Positions 10,831 to 21,581 of a stretch of 64,000 nt of DNA are shown here, one piece after another. The notes below the pieces were generated by a model, which was not told the origin of the DNA, did not search any database, and was given only the letters and a program-made list of their open reading frames with translations. Position numbers and translations under genes: made by a program. Each line of letters opens with the position of its first letter. Position 1 is the first letter of the stretch. The DNA is from Nothopassalora personata (Eukaryota > Ascomycota > Dothideomycetes > Mycosphaerellales > Mycosphaerellaceae), in the NCBI GenBank assembly GCA_033816765.1, contig CM066289.1, positions 3,286,001 to 3,350,000 on the forward strand, given 5' to 3'.

Positions 10831-11279
10831 AATCCTCTTCGTCTTCATCTCCGTAGCTAACGGGGTTTAGAGCCCCCTCTCGATAGTAGAATTTAGTGTT
10901 TATAGGGAAAGGTTTAGGTAATAAGCTAGTAAGTACGTTAGCTAGCGAAGTATCGGTTAAGAAGGTAAAGGAAGAGCGTACGAGTCTAGCTACGAGTTAA
11001 ATTAGAGAGATTAAGAAGGAGTCCTTAAGCGAGACTATAGTAGTAACTAGTGCCTTAAGCGAGTCTATAGTAGCAACTAGTGCTTCGACAATTACATAGC
11101 TAGACTCGTAGCTAGACTCGTAGCTAGACTCGTAGCTATTACTTTAGAGTCTACCTAACGACAACTAGCGTATAAAGGCACCGAGAAATAGGCTTGTTAT
11201 CGAGCTATCTACGAGGCAGCTAAGACCGAAAAAGTAGAGGGAAGTATAGACTCGTAGTACATAGATAGGAGGTAGACTA

Positions 11280-12209
11280 CTTAATATTATATTATTACTA
11301 AGAGCGAAATTTAGCGACTAACTCGCTACCTAGTAGACCGCTAATAAATTCAATTAAGCGGCTAATAGTACCCTCTAATTACTAAATACGATCCTCCGCC
11401 GCGGCTAAGCGAGTCGATGTATTATTAGTAGGGCGAGTACTAGACTCGCTAGCCTTACTAACCTCGCTAGCCTTACTAACCTCGCTAGCCTCACTAACCT
11501 CGCTAGCCTCGCTAGAAGTAGTTAAAACACCCTCGACAGCCTTAAATAAACTATTGCTAGACTCGTTAGACTCGCTAGGCTCCTTAACTAACTTACGAGA
11601 GTTGTAGCGAGCCTTCGCGTAACGCTTACAATACGCGTAAGTCTTATCGGCATTAGTAGTAAAGACTATATAGCATACACTAGCTCTCTTACACGCATCG
11701 CAGTCCGTCTAAGCCGGCTTACCTATTAATACGAGTTAGTATATATAGTATAGCGAGTCTACTATAAGACATATACCCTCTTTAGTCTCTATAATACGGC
11801 TAGCCTAGTCGAACTTACGTAAATTATTCTTCGTAACCTTTATACTACCCTTATCTATCTTCTACGAGTCTCCTAGCTATTGTACCTATGTCGACTCGCT
11901 TACGTAGTAGAAATCGTCGGTATTGGCGGTACGAGGGCGGCGGTATACACTATAGGTTTAAACATTAGTCTACCTACGTGCGCCTAACGAGTCGGAATCG
12001 TACTTACGCTATCGTAAGCTATAGTAATAACCGCGTTTATAAGGGTGAGCGCGGATTAGGTATACTGTCGCTGTCGCTATCGCTATCGTTGTTGTTGTTC
12101 TAAGGCCAATATCGCTAAGTGAGTCGTCTATAGTTAGATTTGTACATATCGATAAGTGTAGAGTCGAAGAAATAGTAACAGTAGTAGAAGTTGATATACC
12201 CGCCGCCAT
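11280..12209 (-). pseudogene. Decayed accessory gene of the DNA transposon (Cys cluster plus coiled coil)
   Basis: A minus-strand ATG at 12209 starts a Thr/Ser-rich frame of 66 codons (MAAGISTSTTVTISS). After mutated stretches, a coding-like frame near 11740-11590 has a Cys cluster, CDACKRASVCYIVFTTNADK followed by TYAYCKRYAKARYN. Then comes a Ser/Glu repeat (SEASEVSKASEVS, DNA repeats at about 11450-11515) and a coiled-coil-like segment (RLAAAEDRI, LEGTISRLIEFISGLL). It may be a DNA-binding accessory protein of the transposon. I do not recognise a named family. Confidence 0.45.
11450..11515. repeat. 18-bp tandem repeats in the accessory gene
   Basis: About 3.5 copies of CCTCGCTAGCCTTACTAA, in frame on the minus strand as alternating Ser-Glu-Ala-Ser and Ser-Lys-Ala-Ser. 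A related 12-bp repeat (AGCTAGACTCGT, three copies) lies near 11099-11134. Confidence 0.7.
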
Positions 12210-12393
12210 AATGTGACAATAGCAAGTGAGGTGAGCTCCTCAATACTTACTGTCTACTATTATTAAGGAGCCCAACTCACCTACGTAGTAGGAGGACAAT
12301 ACCGCCGCGACTCGCTACGATTGTAGGCGACAATGGCGAGTCGCAGCAGTATTGTTGATGGTTGTTGAGGAAGAGCGAGTGCAGCGAGTGAGG

Positions 12394-12436
12394 ATTTCGA
12401 ATACGCGTATTTGCCGGTTTTGTAAGCCTAGGCCAC
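12394..12436 (-). repeat. Right terminal inverted repeat of the DNA transposon
   Basis: Reverse complement of 499-541 with three mismatches. It ends ...TAGGCCAC at 12436, where normal gene-rich sequence resumes. Confidence 0.85.
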
Positions 12437-12693
12437 CGCCTCTCGAGCTTAGTGTGGCGGCGATCGATCGTCTCGGTCCGACGCTCTCTGCACATGGCAG
12501 GGAGCACTTTCACCTGCTCGCTCATACGTTACCGTAACAATCATTATTCTTTATCTATAACAATAACGGCACATCCCGACAAAGAAAGGCGTCCTCATTC
12601 ACATGACCACGAGGCTCGATTCGCGACTTGGAACTATAAGAGCTTCAGCAGACGAGCTCATCGCGACACGACACATTTGCAACCACCGACACC
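12437..12693 (+). promoter_or_regulatory. RTF1 upstream region (former shared RTF1/COQ7 promoter)
   Basis: These 257 bp lie between the transposon and the RTF1 ATG. They are free of RIP. Joined to the 95 bp at 404-498 they make the roughly 350-bp divergent promoter that would exist without the insertion. Confidence 0.55.
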
Positions 12694-14756
12694 ATGTCTG
12701 ACGTCGAGAACAACCCGAGCCTCGACGAGGAACTGCTGGATTTGGCGGGCGGAGATTCGGAGGAGGAGAGCGAGCCGGACGACTTTGCAGCGCTTGAGGC
12801 GGAGGTTGACGGTCGATCACCCAGTCAAGAGGCGAAACCCAGCGTTGAGCGCGTCGAAGACTCGCAGGCCACGCGGAGAGGTGTCGCACAAAAAGTCAAG
12901 TCACGGAGTCGGAGAAAGCGCAAGCAGGAGAGTAGCGAAGACGAAGATGCTGCGTAAGTCCGCTTCATGCCTTAGAGTCGTCGCGTTCGTCTTCAGCACA
13001 ATTTTGTCGTTGCGCAACTTGTGTTTAGGACTCGTTCTCTCCAACCCCACCACCCGCTCGAAGCAAACACGATGAACATCACCACTGACTACCGCGGAAG
13101 CCCACCGTCACCAGTCGAGTCGCGGCGGTCGGAAGGCATGGACGAGTCCGACGGCGAGGCGGATGCGCCTGCAGAGGACGACAACGAGGCTCCCTTGTTT
13201 CCGATCGATGGCAAGTTCCGAGACGAAAGCGACAGAGCCCGCGTCATGGCCATGACCGAGATCGATCGCGAGGCAGAGCTGGCAGAGCGAGCGGAACAGG
13301 TGATACGACACAGACAGGACATGACGCTGAAGAGAGCGACGATGCAGAGCCAAGCTGCTGCAAGCAGGAACAAGCGCAAGGCCGCGGAGGATCTCGAAAA
13401 TGGGAACAAACGCAGCATGAGGCCGAAGACCGCCAAGCAGAATGCGCTCGATAGCTACAGGAAAGCTCGAGAGGAGAAGAACACACAGCGGAGCCGCATG
13501 GAGTCTGATCGTGGACGGAGGGACGACCGAGACGAGCGCTCACCCTCAGCCTCCGATCGCGACGCCGATGGAGAGAGCGAGGTCGAGTACGCCGAGCCAA
13601 TCTATGAGAGTCGTCGCGACGACCCACCTCCAGAGCTCAAGGACTTTGAGCGGTGCAGAGTCGGACGCTCCAACTTCGCCAAGGTCTGCTTCTACCCCGG
13701 CTTCGAGGACTCGATAACAGGCTGCTTCGCTCGCATCAGCATCGGTCTGAATCGGGAGAATGGGCAGAACATGTACCGCATGACCCAGATCAAAGGTGAG
13801 TAGACAAGCAACAACTGTGGAGTGTCGGCGCCTTGTCAGTACTAACATCGTATTCAGGCTTCACTGAAGGCAAGCCATACCAGCTCGAGAACGCCCACGG
13901 AAAGCAGTTCACAACAGATCAATATGCACTAGTGGCGCATGGCGCGGCTGAGAAAGCTTGGCCGTTCTCCGCCTGTTCCGACGGCAAGTTCAACGAAGCA
14001 GAATTCACCAGGTTTCGGGAAACCCTACTAAAGGACAACATGAAGATGCCATCACGTAGATTCCTGACCAGCAAGCTCGATGCTATTCACGATCTGCTCA
14101 ATCAAAAGTTCACCGAAGACAGTCTCCAGATCAAGTTTGCAAAGCAGCGAGCGATGGAGCTGAAGTTCGACCCAGTACACATCGCCAAGCAGAAGCGGAA
14201 AGATATCGCCAAGCGTCGCGAGGAGGCAGAGCGGAATGGGGACGAAGAAGAGATTGCCAGATGCGACTCCGAGCTTGAAGCATTAGACAACGGTGCCGTC
14301 AACACGAATGGTGCGGTGAAATCGAAGCTGGCCGTGGCGAACCCAGCGTCGCACGACCGTCTTGCCCAACTCAACCACACGAATCGGCACAAAGAGCAAG
14401 AGCGAGTCCGGTTAGCCTTGATCGCCGAGCGCAAGAAGGAGATCAAGGCACGAGAGGCTATGAAGGAGAAGCAAGCGCAGGCTGCAAAGCTCAAGGCTGA
14501 GACTGCAGCCAAGTCTGGCAAGCTCGAAGCAGCATTGCAGAAGTCTGCTATGAAAGATCTCTTTGGCGAGGGATCAGATATCAGCCGTGCAGGTACCCCA
14601 GCCAGTGGCATCGACACACCGAAGAAGAGCAGAGCGCAAACGCCGCTGACACAGCCTGCAAATGGTACTAAGCTGCCGGTCGGCGCGCTGAAGAAGAAGA
14701 ATTTGGAAGATGATGTGATAGGTGGACTCGATCTGGACATTGACGTCGATATATGA
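12694..14756 (+). CDS. RTF1: Paf1 complex subunit Rtf1 (Plus-3 domain)
   Basis: Rtf1 is the Paf1-complex subunit that binds Spt5 through its Plus-3 domain and promotes H2B ubiquitination during transcription elongation. Three exons: 12694-12953, 13101-13795 and 13858-14756, joined by GTAAGT and GTGAGT donors, giving 617 residues with matching phases. The N-terminus is acidic (DSEEESEPDD), followed by charged low-complexity sequence with the histone-modification-type segment EIDREAELAERAEQV. The Plus-3 region runs from about residue 235 (ELKDFERCRVGRSNFAKV...) across intron 2 (YRMTQIKG/FTEGKPYQLE). The C-terminus is a long Lys/Glu/Ala helix and a DDVIGGLDLDIDVDI tail. The start has a CACC-ATG context. 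It is convergent with the PP2C gene downstream. Confidence 0.92.
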
Positions 14757-15578
14757 GATGGATTCTGAAGAGTTCGCTTCCACACCGCATCGATCCCCCA
14801 TCCCGCACTGCTTGTACTCTAAAATCTCGATTTTTGAGCGTTGACAGCGATATAGCGGACAGACAACATGAGGTTAGAGAAAGAATCGAACTTGAGGTCC
14901 GGGAAACAACGACGACCACATAGGCCACTATTCTTTCACCAACTGATGCCGAATCCTTGACCCATAAGCAATCGCCTGTCTGATCGTGACAATGTTCACT
15001 TTCCCTCGCCCCTTCCACCCCAACCGGCCAAGGCAGGCTCGTACAACCCGTGTGGGCTCTACACCGATCACGATAGAAGCGGCAGGCAGAGACCCGGCGT
15101 GGGAAACGCCTGGCAGCAGCAAAATTGTGCGCACACAGCACCGGTAGGGTACACGGGGACCGATGCCCTGGAAAATAGTAATATCACTCTTTGCACGTAC
15201 TCTACAACCTTGCGAATGAAGTAATATACAATCCAGCGAAGCTCTCACATAAGGACAGGACACTGTATCTTCCGGCCAGAGCCACATAAGTGTCGTCAGA
15301 CGCCGTCGTCATCACTGCCCGCGCCGTCGCTATGCTATGAAAACCACAAGCGAGTCCCTATCGCATGACATGATGACGGAGTCCAGGTAGTGGCGTTGGA
15401 TGGATGGGCGGGAGCTACTTTGACGCGCGAGATTTCCTATAGCCTCTGCCGGACGGGACTCTGCTTACGCTACGTCGGCTGGTGGTCGGATGTGTGGGTT
15501 TCCTCGGCGGCTGGTCTTTCGTCGGAAATTCGCGTTCTTGCCGGAAGAATCCCCCCCCCCCCCTGCCCCCGGGCCAGC
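14757..15578. other. Convergent intergenic region with a 13-C run
   Basis: Holds the 3' ends of RTF1 and the PP2C gene. No gene seen. An uninterrupted run of 13 C (15551-15563) lies 16 bp past the PP2C stop. The open frames crossing it are not coding-like. Confidence 0.6.
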
Positions 15579-17318
15579 TCAGGTGTTTTTGACAGCGGGC
15601 TGAGGGTCCTGGCCGAAGAAGATGACGTGCACTGTGATGTCGTCGCGGACGTAGCGGCTGAGGGGAGGCTGCACGGAGAGGACACCCGTGAAGAGGTTCC
15701 GGCGGTTGCCTCCCAGGGCGTTTTTGATGAGGTGGATCCCGCAGTTGTTGTCCTCGACGACGAAGTGTTTAGGGGAGACTCGCCACTTGAGGCATTTCTC
15801 GTCTTCGTCGTAGTACGTGTCTTCTTCGACGGAGGAGTTGGTAGGCTTCGTGATTCCTGGCAGCTGCGGAGGGCTGCGAAGTCCAAGGATATCGGCGAGA
15901 GAGAGACTTTTCTTGGCTTGTTCGAGGAAGTTGGTTGGTTTGTTCTTCTTGAGCCACTCGTTGACGCAAGTCACGGCGTCTTCAGACGACATCTGATCCC
16001 ATAGGCCATCACTCGCCATGATCAGGAAGTCGGGGTGCTCTCCGGTCTGCACTCGAGTCTCCATGACCTCAGGCTCGGCGGTCAGATATGGTGGGGTCTT
16101 GATCATACTGTCTGGTCTTGGAGAAGGTCCCCAAAACTTGTCATGGGCAAGTCTGGTGAGCGATTGTGGCCACTTCCATCGCGCATCGCCGAAAGCTCGA
16201 GAGACTGCGATGCCGTGCACTCGGCCAGTCTTTGGGTCCACAACATTCTCCTCGGGGTGGTCGCGTGCCAGTCGTGCAACTTCGTCCTCATTGAATCCAG
16301 TCTGGTCAATGGACATGACCTGGGCGACGTACTCCGATTTGCTGGCATCCCATCTTCCAAGTACAGCCCTGGAGTCGCCCACGTTTGCCACGCGAAGGAC
16401 TGATCGCACCGGGTCGTAGAGCGCGAACAATGCACAGGAGCCAGAGAACGCTGCAGCCCCAGCAGCTACCATGTCGGCCAGAGGTCCTCCAGTCTTCAGA
16501 AGCTTACCCGCTTCGTCGACAATGTCCTTATCGAGCTGCATGAATGCCTTTTTGATGGTATCAACGATGCGCCTGTCGTTAGGTACGTAGGTTAGATCCA
16601 TGCAATTGGAATCCCATAACTCGCTTCCTACTATGGATGGCAGGAAATGCTTGAGTAGCTGTGCTGTTCGAGGTCCAGCGTGTCCGTCGAAGATGCCCCT
16701 ATGCCGTGTTAGTGTATGGTCAGGGATATGATTGGCAGGCAGCACGTAGCACGCCGCTACGATACATGTCGCGCTTGCCTCTTTCAGGATGTTGAGTTAG
16801 TGTACAGCGACTTACCACTCATTCCAATCCTTGTGCTGATCATGATTGAAAGTATATGTGCCACAACTCCACGTGTCTTCGCAAGGCATATTCGAGGGCA
16901 ACTGACTCGTGTGAGCAACTGTCGTCGGAGTGACTGCATATCCAGATCGAGTCTCCAGAAGTTCAGTCGCTGCCTCGACAGTCATCGGCGGCGCTTCTCG
17001 TACAGCCATATCTTGGGTGCCAGCGACCATGACCTGGAGGGCCATCTCGAGGACTTGTTCCTCGGAGAGATGTTCCAAGTCAAGTGATGTGTTGACGGCC
17101 CGTTTGTACGCAAGGTGGCATGAATACGCCCCTATAGCGAAGGTTGTGAAAGTCCATAGTACAGTGCTGAATATGCGTCCCCCCTGGGCCAGTCGCGGTG
17201 CAGGCGGTTCTTGGAAGTAGGTTTTGGGTTGATCATTGTAGTGGCGATTCAGCCGTGGTGTGCGTGGTATGAGTTGAAGGTGACGACCGGCACCAGGCCG
17301 TATGCGCCGCGCCCACAT
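15579..17318 (-). CDS. PTC5: Mitochondrial PP2C-type phosphatase (Ptc5-like, pyruvate dehydrogenase phosphatase)
   Basis: A metal-dependent Ser/Thr phosphatase of the family that dephosphorylates mitochondrial pyruvate dehydrogenase E1-alpha. Two exons, 17318-16816 and 16698-15579, joined by a 117-bp intron (GTAAGT...TAG), give 540 residues. The N-terminus is Arg-rich without acids (mitochondrial presequence), then a hydrophobic segment at about 50-68 (STVLWTFTTFAIGAYSCHL). PP2C motifs: IFDGHAG right after the splice junction, VANVGDSRAVLG, HGIAVSRAFGDARWKWP, IMASDGLWDQM and RDDITVHVIFFG at the C-terminus. The metal-binding Asp residues are all present. The length fits fungal Ptc5. Substrate assignment follows the family. 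Confidence 0.88.
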
Positions 17319-18002
17319 GGTTTGGATGGAACTGCTGTTGTATGGGAGAAGGTTGATGTTATATTCTTCGTCGATGGATCTTCGAGCGTTCGAGCAAGAC
17401 GCTTCTCCGCCAAGCCCGTGTGATTGGCACGGATCTGGCCGGCGCTAGATCGAGCTGGCTTCGCACGGATTACATACAGTACAGTAATAGGTCTGGACAG
17501 CCTGCAGAGAGGATCCACCTCTGACCTGCCTGCTGAAGAGAAATGGTCAACAAACATTCCTTTGGCGATGACCATCATAGACGCCAGTTTAGAGTCTACA
17601 GAGAGAATATCTATGACAGGCACAGACGAATACAAGCAACCCTACCAATCACTATCTATCTTGCAAGCCAAAGGTACAAACATCCCGACATAGCACGCTT
17701 CCTCCGTCAAGCACAGTCCATAAAAGCAAAGCAAACAGCATCCAAGCATTTTTTTTCTCTCCATTGCTTGAACCACACAGCCGCAGACCACCACCGGGTA
17801 GCATTGCTTCTCGCCCACAACACGCCAAGTCATAAGCAGACCATTCTCACGTTAAGCGATACATCTTTCTATCGTCAAGCCTTTTGTCCTTTTCCCAAGT
17901 AGTCGTCAACACTTGCGCGACCACTAGTGATCATCGTCTCTCATGTCCCATAGAAGCCGTTGAAGCCTAGAGCTATCATCGTGATCAGCATGTCCAACAA
18001 GA
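17319..18002. other. Gene-free stretch: PP2C promoter and forkhead 3' region
   Basis: 684 bp between the PP2C start and the forkhead stop, both genes on the minus strand. I see no gene or RNA; open frames here lack family features. Confidence 0.5.
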
Positions 18003-19670
18003 TCAAAAGCCTGTGCCATCATCACGCTGTGCGTGTGCCATGACAGCGGAAGGCAAATTGTCATCCGTCATAAAGCTTGCTTCAGTCATGAGCGACGGTG
18101 TCGGTGTGTCCGGATCATGCTGCGGGAACTCAGGATCATGGTTACCAAACAATCCGTTCGGGCCACCATTGTAAGGGTCAAGGGGTAGAAACTCGAAGGT
18201 GGAGTAGTTCTTGGGGCCATTATCGAAGTTGAGCTCTTGCAGTTCTTCCATGCTTGTAGCGCCGGGTGGTGGTGTTTGTGGTGCCGACATGGGAAGAGGT
18301 GGATAGCCACATGGCTCGTCGATGAAGTATGGGCTGGCGCCTTGTGGTGTTGGTGGTAGTGGGTTGAATCCGGGCTGAGGCGAGGCTTCGAGGGAACGTG
18401 AGTGGGCGGAGTATGGACTGTATTGTGGTCCGTGACGATGGCGGCGGAAGCGGTGGCCACTTGTTGCTATTGGCAGTCCATGGGCCCTCTGTTGCTGTTG
18501 TTGCTGCTGTCGCAGCCGAGTAGCATCTCTGGTCGCGCGACCACCTTTTGCGCCCGATGCTTGTCGGTTCAAGGCTGGAAAAGCGCGGCGCTCTGGCTTT
18601 CGCTTTGGGTCTTTGCGGTAGCGAGTCGTGGATATGACGCCGTCGCGGAGTGCTTCGTCCGTCAAACGCCACAGGCTACCTTTCTTGGGTCCAGTGTGTT
18701 GTCCGTGCGGTACTCGTGCAAAGGCCTGTATCCGAAGTCAGTGTGCGTTGATCACCCCAAGTACAGATGGCTTCTGCGTACGTACCGCATTCATGGACAA
18801 ATTGTGCCTCACACTGTTCTGCCAACCACGATTCTTGGGGTCCTTTGCCTTTTGGCTATGTTGCGACACCCACTCGTAAAGTTCGCGAAGGGACAACGTA
18901 TAGCCAGGTGCTTCTTTCAAGCACTGGTACAGCAGTTGAGCATAGCACGGATCGGCTGGGTCCGCGCTCTCGCGATCATCGTCGTCGCAGAAGTGCTCTT
19001 CCCGCGGTGGCATGTTTCGCACTTGTTGCTCCCAACCATTACCCAGGTGGGGGTTGTAGCCCTGCTGCAGGTGGACTGGAGAACGACGGTCTGGATAAAC
19101 TTCATGGAATTGCATCTGTCGGTGCTCGACCGGATGAGATGTCGGCATCATATTAATGCCTAGCCCCTCAGGTCCGTGCATGCTGAAGCTGGATGCTGGC
19201 TGAAAGTGGTGTTGAGGCACCCAATTACCTGGTTGGATCACATGCTGCTGGTATTCCATAGACGGCACTTGCTGTGACGAAGGCATAGTCGGCCACGTCG
19301 GGAACGTATTTGTCGCACTGTTCGGATCCGACATCGACGAAGACAGCGAACGGTCTGAGGTTGTAGTCGACGCTGGCTCGAAGTCAGACATGTCGTTGGG
19401 AGCTTCAAACTGGGCTGGCAGGGTTTCGAGTCCGAAGAGAAGATCCATGTTGTCTGTGGATGACGCTTCCTGCCCTTGCTGTTCCAGAGAGCGCATGAAG
19501 TTGTCCCAGTCCTGATCACGGGAGTTGGATCGCTGGCTTTGGACATTCAGCGGCTCTGTCGTTGCACCGACGTCACCCGTAGCGCTGGTCGGTCCTTCGT
19601 GGTATAATGACCAACTCGTCGCATGGTGCTGGTGTACGTCTGCCATCTTTGCGAGTATGGCCGATGCCAA
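18003..19670 (-). CDS. Forkhead transcription factor
   Basis: Two exons, 19670-18786 and 18725-18003, joined in phase 0 across a 60-bp intron (GTACGT...CAG) inside the DNA-binding domain, giving 535 residues. The forkhead domain spans about 240-325: YAQLLYQCLKEAP, TLSLRELYEWVSQHSQKAKD, then the recognition helix GWQNSVRHNLSMNAAF (the most conserved forkhead block), wing GPKKGSLWRL and basic end RYRKDPKRKPERR. The N-terminus is Ser/Gln-rich and disordered; the C-terminus has polyGln, Pro-rich stretches and an acidic end, typical of activation regions. A second Met at residue 9 (MADVHQHH) may be the real start. The ortholog (Fkh, Mei4, Hcm1 type) cannot be named from the sequence alone. Confidence 0.9.
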
Positions 19671-21581
19671 ACGTTAATCGGGGAGAGAGTTGGGCGTCAG
19701 ATGTATAAGTGAGACTATGCGCCCAGGCGGAACGCTGCAGTTGTAATCGCAGGTTGCGAGGTATGGGTGACAGACTTAGCGCGGCTTGCAGGCTGCGAAG
19801 GCGGAGCGGTGTGGTACGAAGCGAGAGTACTTCCACATCAAAGTAGGCCTTCGTGCTGCTTAACAGTCTTCAGACACGTGAGCCTGGTAACCTTGATGTA
19901 GTTGCCGTTCGAAAGTAGGGCGGGGAACAAGAGTCAGAGAGAGGTTAGCAAAGCCTACCGATGCAGAAAGGCAGATATTTGGAAGTGGCCCATGTCACAT
20001 ATCGCGCGTGGATGCAAGAAACGCATTGTCTCGGCTACAGCCTTTGCTTTGGTCGTGCTGGCGCCAGCGCATGAACGGCTCACATGGCATTATTCGCGGC
20101 ATGCCTAACACGTCCGGGGGACAACAGGCCATTGTGAGCAGTATGAACAGCCTATGCATGTTCTTCTGCACACAAACAGATTCTGACGATGCGTCCTGAC
20201 AGCGGGCAATGGAGTCTTTGTCAGACAGCTGCGGGCAGCAATGGACACCCTGGCCATGCGGCATGTACGGCTACAAGCCTCATCGTCGGCGGTGCAAAGG
20301 ACACCCGCAGGGCGGCACGCACAACATGCTGTTGCTGAGGTCATGCTTTTGTTGCACGAACAACCGCAAAAATGAGCTCCTAGGAGGGCGGAGGCTCTAT
20401 GCGGTTGGTCCATATTGCACGGGAGCCTCCCGCGAGCACATGAGTCTAGCGGATAAGTGCAGTATGCCTAGGCATACGCACCCATGCTATGGTCGCGCAG
20501 CCAGGCGCGGCTCGCGCTCTACTGGGCCGACATCCCCAATCGAGATGTCTAGGATATGAGGCATTCTAGAAGGAGTTCACGGGCACGGGCGTGTTATGCC
20601 GGCAATGCCCACCGGACCTTTTTTGTCATGCGTTTGAGATCGCTTGGCAGGGAGAGAGAAGTCGCAGAGGTTTGCCTTTTGCTTGCTTTCAGCACCGTGA
20701 CTCTGGTCTGAAGACAGCCAATGAGCTCATGTTGCTGGTAGCGATGTGAGCTCGGTGGTAGGCGGCGCAGGTTGCAGTTCATCAGCTGCTTGCGTGATGT
20801 GGTGTGCGAAGACTGGCAAGGCCTACGAGCATTTGACGCGCCACTCACTGCTGCCATCCGCCATGCAGCTGTCGGTAGCCGCAAGTGTCGCCAACATCCC
20901 TGTTCACGATCTGTTGCGCACACCGACTGAGATGTTTCATATTGAAGATCCATTGTTGAATCTCAACTGAAGCTCGGTTGAAGGAATTACAGAGGTGGAC
21001 ACATACTGCAAGTGTGGCAGTACGAGCATTTTGACACATGCAGTGTTCTGTCTGAGCCGCTTTTGAGCATCACATTGGATGCTGCTGCGGCACACTGTGC
21101 AAGCCGTCAACGTGAGGAGTGGAGTCTTGGCGCAAGGGTACAGCAGATGCCCTTCATATCCTGATTTCGTAGGAAAGTCTGCCTTCGCTGATAGGTGGCG
21201 TAACCGCCCCCTGAGGATCTATTGGATCGCCCAGTCCGATTTCTGAGGAACTGTTCGTGCTACATCGCCAGGGTCTGTAACACTCCTCAGTGGTGCAAGA
21301 CTCATTGGGAGTGGCTGAACTGCGAGGACAATGTCGTTCATGCATTGCTGATCGGCATGCTTGCCAAAGCTTCCCTGAAAGCCAGGTGCAAGTCGCTGAA
21401 GTGCTTTCGCTCGGTGAAGACGAATCAAGCATCGCAACGAGGGAAACGTGGCTCCGAATTTCGCTCGACCGTCCTACTTCCTGTAGTAGATCTTCTTGAA
21501 CTGGAAATGGAGTTGAAGAATGCCCTATTTCGAGTGTCAGTTTCAAGGCTGTGACTGTACCACCATGCAGTGTTCAGGGCG
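19671..21581. other. 1.9-kb gene-free region upstream of the forkhead gene
   Basis: Lies between the forkhead start and the Cactin stop. Open frames of 60-130 codons occur on both strands but lack coding features. Composition is normal, without RIP. Probably a long promoter/leader of the regulator gene; an unannotated lncRNA is possible. Confidence 0.45.

Larger units (their letters stand above)
499..12436. mobile_element. Large TIR DNA transposon, RIP-mutated, interrupted by a Gypsy element
   Basis: The outer element is defined by near-perfect inverted repeats at 499-541 and 12394-12436: the first 30 bases match exactly and 40 of 43 overall, beginning GTGGCCTAGG. Removing the 7.1-kb Gypsy insertion and its target duplication leaves about 4.8 kb. 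That remainder holds a plus-strand integrase-core gene (635-2948, continuing 10090-10830) and a minus-strand gene (12209 to about 11280). The element is saturated with TpA and poor in CpA/TpG, with stops mostly TAG/TAA at expected Gln positions, as RIP produces. The word TCTCGA occurs just outside both ends (491-496 and 12441-12446), but the spacing to the repeats differs by 2 bp, so the target duplication is uncertain. A retroviral-type integrase inside TIRs recalls Ginger-like transposons; this family placement is inference. Confidence 0.8.

Noticed and set aside
12452..13075. 207-codon ORF overlapping the RTF1 start
   Set aside because: Out of frame with RTF1, covers its promoter, exon 1 and intron 1; no family features.
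14102..14785. 227-codon ORF antisense to RTF1 exon 3
   Set aside because: Mirror of the Lys/Ala/Glu-rich C-terminus; coding evidence is on the plus strand.
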